Assembly (NCBI GenBank): GCA_021613375.1 | Contig: CM038719.1 | Coordinates: 40,936,120-41,000,119 of the forward strand | Source of the DNA: Megaleporinus macrocephalus | Lineage: Eukaryota; Chordata; Actinopteri; Characiformes; Anostomidae | Length of the DNA stretch: 64,000 bases | Direction of reading: 5' to 3' | In this document: piece after piece, positions 54,520-64,000 of the stretch | Layout: the number at the start of each line of letters is the position of its first letter | Position numbering within the stretch: the stretch's first letter is position 1 | Made by a program: the position numbers and the translations under genes | Notes under the pieces: model-generated | What the model was told of the DNA's origin: nothing | Seen by the model: the letters and a program-made list of their open reading frames with translations, nothing else | Databases searched by the model: none

Positions 54520-55810
54520 TCATAATTCAGTCCGATCTCCCGCAATTCAGTCCGATCTCCCGCAATTCAGTCCGATCTCCCGCAATTCAGTCCGATCTCC
54601 CGCAATTCAGTCCCATCTCCCGCAATTCAGTCCGATCTCCCGCAATTCAGTCCGATCTCCCGCAATTCAGTCCTATCTCCCGCAATTCCGTCCGATCTCC
54701 TGCAATTCACTCCTATCTCCCGCAATTCAGTCCGATCTCCCGCAATTCCGTCCGATCTCCCGCAATTCCGTCCGATCTCCCGCAATTCCGTCCTATCTCC
54801 CGCAATTCCGTCCGATCTCCTGCAATTCAGTCCAATCTCCCGCAATTCCATCCGATCTCCCGCAATTCAGTCCTATCTCCCGCAATTCCGTCCTATCTCC
54901 CGCAATTCAGTCCTATCTCCCGCAATTCAGTCCGATCTCCAACAATTCAGTCAGATCCCTAAAATTTTCTGTCTGATGTCGTGCAATTCAGTGTAATCCC
55001 CTGCAATTCAGTCCAATCTCTCACAATTCAGTCAGATCCCTCAAATTTCCGTCTGATGTCATGCAATTCAGTGTAATCCCCCACAATACAGTCCGGTTTC
55101 CCACAGTTTGGTCTGATATCCCGCAATCCAGTCCAATCTCCCACAATATAGTCTAATCTCATGCAATTTAGTTTGATCTTCCGCAATTCAGTCAAATCCC
55201 CCATATTTCAGTCCAATCTCTCACAAATCAGTCCGATCTCCAGCAATTCAGTCGGATCTACTGCAATTCAGTCCGATCTCCCACAATTCAGTCCGAGTTA
55301 CTGGAATTCAGGCTGATCTTCCAAAATTCAGTTTAGTCCGATCTTCTGCAATTCAGTCGGATCTACTGCAATTCAGTCCGATCTTCCACATTTCAGTCCA
55401 ATCTCCCGCTATTTAGTCAGATCCCCCTCATTTCAGTCTGATCTCCCAAAATTCAGTCGGATCTCCTGCAATTCAGTCCGATCTGCAATTAAGTCCAATA
55501 TCCTGCAATTTAATCTGATCTTTCAGAATTCAGTCCTATCTCCTTCAATATAGTCCGATCCGTGTCCAGCATTTCAGTCCAATCACCCGCAATACAGTCC
55601 AATCTCCTGCAATATAGTCCAATCTCCTGCATTTCAGTCAGATCCCCCACAATTCAGCCCAATCCCTCGCAATTCAGTATGATCCCCCACAATTCAGGCT
55701 GATCCCCCGCAATATAGTCCAATCTCCTGCAATTCAGTCCAATCGCCCACAATTCAGGCTGATCCCCCGCATTTCAGTCCGATCTGCTGGAATTCAGTCT
55801 GATCTCCCAC
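54520..55810. repeat. 20-bp CAATTCAGTCCGATCTCCCG minisatellite
   Basis: About 64 units. The left third is nearly perfect; units diverge steadily to the right, with deletions after 54950. Lies 3' of klb. Confidence 0.95.
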
Positions 55811-56059
55811 CAAAACTGTATTTTTTCACACATCTTCGTCCAAGTACATTAAGCTCACATTGCTAGATCCCAGTATCCGAGCATACCGTAAGCAGGTTGC
55901 TGATTGGATGATAGCAGATGGTTTGTATAGCTGGTTGGCTGTGAACAGAGAGAGGCTCCGCCCACTGTATGTCACTGAAATGAAGACTTGTTTAAACACT
56001 GTGTGAGTGACAGGACTCACTTTGTGGTTTTGAGTTTTTGGGCTGCCTGGAACCCAAAC

Positions 56060-56235
56060 AGATGGGTTAACTTAACTACTGAACTACTGAACTACTTAAC
56101 TACTGAACTACTGAACTACTGAACTACTTAACCACTGAACTACTAAACTACTGAACTACTGAACTACTTAACTACTGAACTACTTAACTACTGAACTACT
56201 TAACTACTTAACTACTGAACTACTGAACTAAATGC
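56060..56235. repeat. 9/10-bp AACTACTGA minisatellite
   Basis: About 19 copies of AACTACTGA / AACTACTTA. Confidence 0.93.
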
Positions 56236-56279
56236 TGTAGGCGCTAATGCTAATTCCTGCTAGTGCTTCTGCAGGAACT

Positions 56280-56600
56280 GCCCACGCGGGGTTTAAGACA
56301 GTTTAGAGCAGCTCTGCTCAAACGTGGACGTTAAAGTGTTTAATGTGTATGTTTACAGTGAACCCTCTTCTTAAAGTCTAGCTGGTTATTACTGGAGGAG
56401 GCTGTTAGAATGTTAGCTATGAGTCTTTAAGTGTTTAAATCATGTTGTTGTCCAATTAAAGCACAGTTTACTGAAGGGTCTCGGGATTTGATCCCACAAC
56501 CTCTCAACAGCTTATGACTGGGCGTCAGTTACCTGATTTCAGGCATTTGGGATTCGAAAGTCGACTCCAAGGCTTCAGAAAGCATACAGTGAGTGTGTCA
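56280..56600 (-). mobile_element. SINE-like repeat, copy 2
   Basis: Diverged copy of 54118-54436 with 26 extra bases after ACAGCTT. The B-box-like site is decayed to GGGATCAAATCCC on the minus strand. Confidence 0.5.
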
Positions 56601-56759
56601 CCTCCCAGTAGTGTCATCACCTCCCAGCCACGACGGCCGGGTCTGTTTATCTTGGGACAGTTGTGGGCTGGACGTTGGGAAGCAGGGTTTTGATTAGAAG
56701 GTTGCCAGTTTGACAGATTGTAGTGCACTTGTGCAAGGGCCCTAACCCGCAAGGGCTGT

Positions 56760-56864
56760 ACTGTGGATAGGGCTGTGCGCACTGCGCCCTAGTGTATGTG
56801 GGTGTTTGACTGCCCCCTAGTGTGTGTGTTCACTAGTGTGTGTGTATGAGGGTTTTTACTGTCC

Positions 56865-56904
<40 letters not shown>

Positions 56905-56925
56905 GGTGGGTGTTTCACTGTCCTA

Positions 56926-56962
<37 letters not shown>

Positions 56963-57518
56963 CACTAGTGTGTATTTAAGTTGGTGTTTCACTGCCCCTA
57001 GTGTGTGTGTTCATTAATGTTTGTGTGTGTATGTGGGTGTTTCAGTCCTCTAGTGTGTGTTCACTAATGTGTGTGTGTGTGTGTGTGTTTATGTGGGTGT
57101 TTCACTGCCCCTAGTGTGTGTGTTCACTAATGTTTGTGTGTTTCACTGTCCCTAGTGTGTGTGTGTCTGCAGTGTGTGTTTCACTGCCCCTAGTGTGTGT
57201 TCACTAGTGTGTGTGTGTGTGTGTGTGATCTAGTGTGTGTTTATATGAGTGGTTCACTGCCCCTAGTGTGTGTGTGTTTACTAGTGTGTGTTCACTAGTG
57301 TGTGTGTGTTCACAATTGTGTGTGTATGTGTGTGTGTGTGTGCGCGCGCATGTTTTACTGTGTTCACTGGTGTAGGTTTATGTGGGTGTTTCACTGCCCC
57401 CTAATGTGTGTGTGTGTGTGTGTGTTTATATGGTTGTTTCACTGCCCCCTACTGTCTTTTCACTAGTGTGTGTGTGTTTCTGTGTGTATGTGTGTTTCAC
57501 TGCCCCTAGTGTCTTTTC

Positions 57519-57557
<39 letters not shown>

Positions 57558-57620
57558 CTAGTGTGTGTGTGTTCACTAGTGTGTGTGTGTTCACTAGTGT
57601 GTGTGTATGTGGGTGTTGTA
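56760..57620. repeat. GT-rich repeat of TCACTGCCCCTAGTGTGTG units
   Basis: Irregular array: GT microsatellites of varying length separated by TTCACTAGTG and TTTCACTGCCCCTAGTG. Period is not constant. Confidence 0.85.
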
Positions 57621-57624
57621 TGCT

Positions 57625-58200
57625 GAGGTCTGATTCCTCAGGTAGCAGGTAGTTCTAAACTCTAATACAGCATCACTGTTTTCCTGCTGATGTTCTTCTG
57701 TTCACAGATCGAGTAGATCTATCAACGCTTATGCTCACACTTAACCCTTCCCCCATGAAGAGCCGCACTATGTGTGATTTTTTAATAAAACTAAAAGCAG
57801 CATCACTACTGAGAAGAGTGAAATCTCTTGTTGGTAAATAACATCAAATATATATGTACACATGATTTCTGCTTATATTTGATTTGTTTAAAGCTGAGTT
57901 TGTCTTGAGTCGCTGTATATATTGTGTAAATGTATATTTTGTGATTTTAGAGCAATAAAATAACCGTGTAAAACTCAATCATCCTGTCCTGTGAGGCTCA
58001 CTGGATTAGAGGATGTGTCATCTGAAGGGTAATGATTATATTAGTCCATTGCTAATAATAATAGTTTGAATATAAATTAAAATAGAACACAAAAGAAGAG
58101 GTTACCATAGATTAACATACAAATTTACATACATACTGTATATATATACTACTGTACAAAAGCTTTAGACATTTAGGGACATTATTATATACAGTATAAA
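57625..58200. other. repeat-poor block downstream of klb
   Basis: T-rich, ends with AATAAA at 57953; then AT-rich sequence. Could be a 3'UTR. See the polyadenylation entry. Confidence 0.3.
57953..57958 (+). promoter_or_regulatory. possible distal klb polyadenylation signal
   Basis: AATAAA sits in a 350-bp T-rich, repeat-poor block (57640-57990), followed by GTGTAAAACTC and TGTCCTGTGAGG. The block looks like a terminal 3'UTR and follows a TTCTGTTCACAG acceptor-like sequence at 57706. It is 4 kb from the klb stop, so klb would need a long or spliced 3'UTR. Confidence 0.25.
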
Positions 58201-58204
58201 ATCT

Positions 58205-58972
58205 TTTATTTACTCAGTAAACACTTTATTATTAAATATTAATCAGTATTAATAGATTAAATAGTGCTTTTACACTTTATTATTAAATATTAAACTGTAT
58301 TAATAGAGTAAGTAGAGCTTTTACACTTTATTATTAAATATTAATCAGTATTATTAGAGTAAGTAGTGCTTTTACACTTTATTATTAAATATTAAAAAGT
58401 ATTAATAGAGTAAGTAGAGCTTTTACACTTTATTATTAAATATTAATCAGTATTAATAGAGTAAGTAGAGCTTTTACACATTATTATTAAATATTAATCA
58501 GTATTAATAGAGTAAGTAGAGCTTTTACACTTTATTATTAAATATTAATCAGTATTATTAGAGTAAGTAGTGCTTTTACACTTTATTATTAAATATTAAA
58601 AAGTATTAATAGAGTAAGTAGAGCTTTTACACTTTATTATTAAATATTAATCAGTATTATTAGAGTAAGTAGTGCTTTTACACTTTATTATTAAATATTA
58701 AACAGTATTAATAGAGTAAGTAGTGCTTTTACACTTTATTATTAAATATTAATCAGTATTATTAGAGTAAGTAGTGCTTTTACACTTTATTATTAAATAT
58801 TAATCAGTATTAATAGAGTAAGTAGAGCTTTTACACTTTATTATTAAATATTAATCAGTATTAATAGAGTAAGTAGAGCTTTTACACTTTATTATTAAAT
58901 ATTAATCAGTATTAATAGAGTAAGTAGAGCTTTTACACTTTATTATTAAATATTAATCAGTATTAATAGAGA
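58205..58972. repeat. 52-bp AT-rich minisatellite
   Basis: About 15 copies of CTTTTACACTTTATTATTAA plus ATATTAATCAGTATTAATAG plus AGTAAGTAGAGC. Alternating GAGC/GTGC variants. Confidence 0.95.
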
Positions 58973-58975
58973 ACA

Positions 58976-59414
58976 CATTCATACAATGTCTGGGGCGTCC
59001 AGGAGAAATCTGGAACCTAACTTTGATCTTCACTGCTACTGTCTCACAATAGTAGTAGTAGTTTTGTATATATAAGGTATATTTTAAATAAAGCTTATGT
59101 TGTGTTATTCATCTGCAGGGGCGAGGGGTCTGATGCACAGTAGTCATTACACTCACATATGTGTGTGTGAACCTGGGGAGGTGTGTCCAAACTTTGGACT
59201 GATGTTCAGGTATATATCCTCTCTATAACTGCAGTAATGTTCCAGAGTTATAGAAGTTGGTTTATGGTGTTGTATTGTAAGTCTTAGTGCAGCCTCATCA
59301 CTTTATCACTTCCTTTTCCTGTTTGCATGCATCACTGCCCTCTCGCCGTAATACCATCACACATTATGCAAATACAGATATTCTGACACACTTCCTATTC
59401 TCAATGTGCTGCCT

Positions 59415-59455
<41 letters not shown>

Positions 59456-59640
59456 AAATCTGTTTGGTTTTTTTAATTATCTGATAATAGTGGAGGGGTA
59501 CCTGCAGGGTGTTATAAGGCAAAACAGGCCCAATGTAATTCTTATTTTTGACTATTTTACCATCATCGTTGCATATAAACACTCAGAAGACTCATGTAGG
59601 TTCCCTGATGTTTTTAAATATCTATATCTATACACTATAC
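58976..59640. other. intergenic with TA microsatellite
   Basis: TA tract at 59418-59453. No gene seen. Confidence 0.5.
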
Positions 59641-60105
59641 ACAGGATCACTTTAGAATTTCATTTAATGCAATTTTCATGCTATTCACAAACTATATAGT
59701 TTATTTCACAATGAATGTAAGTGTATCAGATGATTTTTAAAGAATAAAAATGTTTGTATTAAAGTCTATTTTTGTATAGAGGCTTATTTTACATATAGTT
59801 CTATTATCAGTAATTCTCAGTCCTCTGTCTAAATCTCCTGGTACGACCACCAATCCAAGTTAAGGATGTTATTGGACTAATTGGTTGTTAGGACACTCTT
59901 GTTCAATTGTGATCACAGCTGAAAACATTCTACTAATAAGTGAGTATAAAAGGGAACAACATTCTAGGTTAGTTTAGTATCTGAAGATCAGCAGTTGATG
60001 GCTTGCTGACCGACTCACAATGTCCAGAAAGAAACAACTTTCTTTAGAGACCCGTCAGTCCATTGTTGTGTTAAGGAAGAAGATACTCCATTAAAACATT
60101 TTTTT
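59640..60105 (+). mobile_element. Tc1-like remnant, copy 2 (opposite orientation to 4283-4750)
   Basis: Ends near GGATCACTTTAGAATTTCAT; ATG at 60020 opens [18 protein letters not shown], the typical start of a Tc1 transposase, then the frame stops after a few codons and the element is truncated. Confidence 0.7.
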
Positions 60106-60610
60106 TTAAATACAAAATTAGGAATTTCACACTTCTTCTTTCTGCAGTCTATAAACAGAGCAGTGCTGAGCACCGATTGGCCACTAGGTGTCACTGTTGA
60201 GCGATGAAGGCTCTGAAAGGACTTTTCATTTGCTTCTATCTTCCAAAATCCACATTCACGCCACCACTGCCTTCAGACGCGCTGACGTTAGCTGTCCCCC
60301 TTATACGTTCAACAGCTAACATAACAAAAACCTTCGCCCCCCAAAAAGAATGCGTCCCAGAGCAGCTGTGTTTCTTCCCCTCACCTTCAAGATACATCAT
60401 CACAAGTGGGGTTTCCTGCACTGCGTTCGGTACAGTTCACTCGTTCACTCATTCACTCGTTCACTTATTCACTTGTTCACTCGTTCACTATTCATTACAG
60501 AGCATTGCATTGCTGTCCAAATAAAACACGTCCATCAATCTATTTTTGTTCATTTTTATTTGTCTACGCCATTCGAACACGACAGCTGCCGTTTATATTT
60601 TGTGAATTTT

Positions 60611-60750
60611 TTATGAAGAATGGACCAATAGAAACGCTCCAAAATAGCTTGGGAAGATTTCTGGTTCCATTGACTTACACTGAAAGTGAAGACAGTTTTT
60701 GTCCTCTCCTGTAAAGCTGCTGTACTTGTTTTTCTATGGACAGTGATGAT
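60611..60750. mobile_element. fold-back MITE family, half copy
   Basis: TTTATGAAGAATGGACCAAT, AGAAACGCTCCAAAATAGCT and CTATGGACAGTGATGAT match one arm of 12144-12442. Confidence 0.6.
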
Positions 60751-60759
60751 TTGCTATGT

Positions 60760-61380
60760 AGTGAACTGACCACAAGACTTTTCAGACATGACGTTCAGAA
60801 ACACTGCTTTATAAAGTAGCTGACAGAAGTTTGTGTGAAATATTTATATTATTATTATTATTACACTGGAGCTGTTCAGCACTGGAGACTCTCTCGGAGA
60901 GGAAAGGGAGGAACGCTTGATGCTGAATGTTTCTTGTAGACTGAAAAGAGCTGAGCTACTGCGCTGTAGGTGCTGTGACTCCAGGTCCTCATCACCTGCA
61001 TTACACAGACAATCTCTGAGCTTCTCTACATGTGTAACCACTCTGAATGACTGGGTCATGTAGAAAATTGGAAATATGGGTGGAATTCCCCTTTAAAGAG
61101 ACACGCCAAATGAAAAGTGCTACATTTCTTATAAACATGGAGCTTACAGCAGCACTGTATTAGTATCTAGCCTGATGTAATACAATCTAATAGCTAGAGC
61201 TGCGTTCCAAATCACTCCTGTTCCAGAAAACATCATTTTCAGCTTCAGCAACATCCTTGTGTTTTTTCTCTCAGGTATGTGTAGTCTTTGTCCCATTGTC
61301 AACAGGGTGCCCCCCTGATTGAGCCAGTGGGCCGATATATGTTTGGGCCCTTCCAACAGGGTATGGAGATGTCCTTGACG
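60760..61380. other. intergenic, no gene seen
   Basis: Open frames on the minus strand at 60844-61356 lack any family signature. Confidence 0.45.
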
Positions 61381-61460
61381 TGCTATGTCATCACATTTAA
61401 TGATAATTTTAGGTAATTTTGCAACATTTCTAATGAAAAATTTTACATATTGCTCATTTA

Positions 61461-61462
<2 letters not shown>

Positions 61463-61528
<66 letters not shown>
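61463..61528. repeat. TA microsatellite
   Basis: About 33 TA pairs followed by poly-T. Confidence 0.97.
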
Positions 61529-61534
<6 letters not shown>

Positions 61535-61659
61535 TTTTTTTTACATTTTTTTTTTTTACATTATTAAAACTGTAACTCTAAATCTTCATTCATGGTTCAT
61601 GTTATCAAATGTTATCCTCTCCATACAGATTTTTAGAATATAGAATATAGAAATATCGA

Positions 61660-62000
61660 AGTATGCTGAATAACAGACTGTCAAGTTATTAAAACTAAAG
61701 TTTAATGACAAATATTCAGTTTCTCTGCTGAATACGTAGCCACAGTGGACCTACATGGTAACTGTTTTGTTGATATTACTGGTTCCGAGTAACAGATTTA
61801 TTTATTTAAGTCTAATAAATGTAATAATTTGATCTTTTCACTGAACAACACGGGTCGAATTCTTGTGTTTATTCAGAGATAAAGTCACAACCACAACATT
61901 TTACACAGCTCTTCCGAATGTCAGCTTTCTTGTTCGAGTTTCCCAGTTCCACCTTAAATCGTGCCACGGTCTACTGCACCGTTTAAGGTGGACCGGGACA
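61660..62000. repeat. 340-bp repeat with palindromic CCACCTTAAA end, copy 1
   Basis: From GCTGAATAACAGACTGTCAA to TTCCACCTTAAATCGTGCC...TTTAAGGTGGACCGGGACAG. Nearly identical to 63225-63570; the two copies flank the ube2k promoter and first exon. Confidence 0.85.
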
Positions 62001-62120
62001 GTTTGTATGGAGATGTCTTTGACATACAGACAAAAGTGCTGTGTCATCACATTTAATGATAATTTTAGGTAATTTTGCAACGTTTTTAATTAAAAATGTT
62101 ACATATTGCTGCTTTAATGT

Positions 62121-62198
<78 letters not shown>
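62121..62198. repeat. CA/TA microsatellite
   Basis: Seven CA pairs followed by about 30 TA pairs, preceded by a copy of the sequence at 61381-61480 (GTCATCACATTTAATGATAA). Confidence 0.95.
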
Positions 62199-62199
<1 letters not shown>

Positions 62200-62439
62200 A
62201 CCAACTGTTAACAATTCTTGCTCTCCTCTCCTTGTTTACATTTTAATAGCTTATACAGATATTTAGAAAAAATGGTGGACCTCCCCTTTTAATGCTCTAT
62301 TATGCTATGTGGAAATATCGAATATCGAAATATTCCTAATATATATATCTTTTTATTTAACACTCATTAGACCAAACAATAGATAAACAAACCAGACTTA
62401 AAAATTAAATAACAGCAGGGTCTTTATCCTGAAATGTTC

Positions 62440-62788
62440 CGGAGGTGTTTCCTCTGATCTGCTGATCTCTATGTTGTCCTGCCTGTGAGTGGGGGAAACC
62501 CCCACTGCGCCCCCTAGCGCCGCTCCTCGCTCACCGTGCCGCTACTGTATTGTGTAACCGGGACTGCTCGCACAGCTTTGACCGGAAAAATAAGCGTATT
62601 CATATCACCGCTGCGGTGCTAAGAAGGAGAAAAGGAGAGAAGCGGGGGACGAAAGAGCGCGTAGAGGCGGCAGGTATTCCGGAGAACTCAGGAGAGGAGA
62701 CCGGAGAAGAGGACGGGAAGCTCCTCCGTGCAGCCGAGCGAGGCCCGACAGCCACCGCGGGGAGGAAGCGCTCTGGCCCGGCAGCAGC
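62440..62788 (+). promoter_or_regulatory. ube2k: CpG-rich promoter and 5'UTR of ube2k
   Basis: GC-rich DNA with many CpG pairs (CCCCCTAGCGCCGCTCCTCG, GACCACCGCGG-type blocks) stands out sharply from the AT-rich flanks and leads to the ube2k start. No TATA box is seen, as expected of a housekeeping CpG-island promoter. The start of transcription is unknown. Confidence 0.6.
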
Positions 62789-62851
62789 ATGGCCAACATC
62801 GCGGTGCAGAGGATAAAACGGGAATTTAAAGAAGTCCTCAAAAGCGAAGAG
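62789..62851 (+). CDS. ube2k: ubiquitin-conjugating enzyme E2 K, first coding exon (partial gene)
   Basis: UBE2K (E2-25K) is a cytosolic E2 that builds K48-linked ubiquitin chains and carries a C-terminal UBA domain. Only the first 21 residues are in the window: MANIAVQRIKREFKEVLKSE followed by one Glu, identical as far as I recall to vertebrate UBE2K, then donor GTAACG at 62852. The ATG lies in good context (GCAGCATGG) downstream of a CpG-rich leader. The catalytic core and UBA exons lie to the right of 64000. Its place after klb repeats the human 4p14 gene order. Confidence 0.9.
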
Positions 62852-63224
62852 GTAACGTATATATATATATATATTATATATTGTGTGTATATATGTATAT
62901 ACACACATATACACATATATTCTGTCATGTTCGGCTCGGAATGTAACATAATTCACAGTGACATGGCTGTAGGTAACGTTAGCTACTGTAGCATCTGGTT
63001 TAGTTAGCTATAGCACATTAAAACAATAACAACAACAATAACAACAACTTTGAAGCTTTAGCTGCACCTTATTCTGGACAATATAGACTCACAGCACATT
63101 AGTTATTCCTTTATTGTCCACTGTGATGCTCGATCTGGCTGTTTTTGTTGTCTTTAGTGTGTGTGTGTGTGTTAATATCCTAAAAAGTATTAGTTTTAGC
63201 CTCAGTAGCCCAGATGTGATGCAC
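62852..63224. other. ube2k: ube2k intron 1, start
   Basis: TA/CA-rich just after the donor, then unassigned sequence. No exon seen. Confidence 0.5.
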
Positions 63225-63740
63225 TACTAATGCTGAATAACAGACTGTCAAGTTATTAAAACTAAAGTTTAATGACAAATATTCAGTTTCTCTGCTGAAT
63301 ACGTAGCCACAGTGGACCTACATGGTAACTGTTTTGTTGATATTACCGGTTCCGAGTAACAGATTTATTTATTTAAATCTAATAAATGTAATAATTTGAT
63401 CTTTTCACTCAACAACACGGGTCGAATTCTTGTGTTTATTCAGAGATAAAGTCACAACCACAACATTTTACACAGCTCTTCCGAATGTCAGCTTCCTTGT
63501 TCGAGTTTCTCCGGTTCCACCTTAAATCGTGCCGCGGTCTACTGCACCGTTTAAGGTGGGCCGGGACAGTTCGAACACGGAAGCTGGCGAACAGGACGCC
63601 GGCTCTAGCCTGTCAGCGTTGGATGATTTAACCACATATACTGAATATTTAATAAAAATAATAAAAATAGTGAGATAAAGGAGTTGTCCTTTGCTGCATG
63701 GGGTCCGTTCCACCTTAAATGCTGCGGCGCTCTCGTGACC
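63225..63740. repeat. 340-bp repeat, copy 2, with a second CCACCTTAAA/TTTAAGGTGG palindrome
   Basis: Same as 61660-62000, then a further TTCCACCTTAAATGC...CTTTTAAGGTGGA unit at about 63709-63752. The palindromes look like transposon ends. Confidence 0.8.
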
Positions 63741-64000
63741 TTTTAAGGTGGAGCGGAGAAGAAGCCTCCAAGTGGCCGTGTTTCTGAAAGCACAGTGATT
63801 TTATTTAAGTAAATAATTTAGAAATGGTGACTTAAGGGGTGATTACGCATCTTCTACCTGGATTTGTAGCTTATATCCATCAAAATCCGCCGAAAATTAA
63901 GTTTTGATAAGTGAGCCGCTAGGCTAAGCTAAGCTAGCTTCGGTAAAAGTTTAAACGCTTGAGGAAATTAATATAAAGCCTTGCTTACAAAAACTATACA

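Overview
This is nuclear DNA from a bony fish, probably a teleost. It has spliced vertebrate genes with GT-AG introns, an intronless TLR1-family receptor, dense small DNA transposons and microsatellites. It is not bacterial: there are no operons, and most long open frames are just tandem repeats read without stops. I cannot name the species. Several dispersed repeats look like families common in otophysan fish, but that is memory, not a search.

Four genes are supported. (1) ints10 (Integrator complex subunit 10), + strand, 1809-24442: ten exons giving the C-terminal 435 residues and the stop codon; the N-terminal exons lie upstream of the window. (2) A single-exon Toll-like receptor of the TLR1/2/6/10 group, most likely tlr1, - strand, 25772-28204, tail-to-tail with ints10. 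(3) klb (beta-klotho), + strand, five coding exons 41856-53892, 1030 residues, complete, head-to-head with tlr1. (4) ube2k, + strand, first coding exon only (62789-62851), running off the right edge. TLR1/6/10, KLB and UBE2K lie near each other on human 4p14, so this order looks like conserved synteny; INTS10 is elsewhere in human (8p). A short broken copy of the TLR coding sequence sits at 33515-33628.

The rest is repeats. I count about eighteen minisatellite arrays totalling roughly 19 kb, about 30% of the window. They include a 2.6 kb array of a 20-bp unit (6238-8872) whose sequence fits a tRNA A-box/D-arm, a 3.6 kb array of 28-30 bp units filling klb intron 3, and four arrays of one 11-bp unit, two in each orientation. 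Between them lie many transposon copies: a TTAA-flanked piggyBac-type element with a visible empty site, a TTAA-type pair carrying a decayed THAP-like zinc-finger reading frame, a hAT-like pair with a nested element, Tc1-like remnants, a fold-back MITE family and a SINE-like pair.

The genes work in separate processes: Integrator (snRNA and nascent RNA processing), innate recognition of microbial lipopeptides, FGF19/21-type endocrine co-reception, and K48-type ubiquitin conjugation. I see no new multi-gene system. The most unusual content is the repeat biology: how the minisatellites arose, in some cases visibly from within transposons, and the tRNA-like array.
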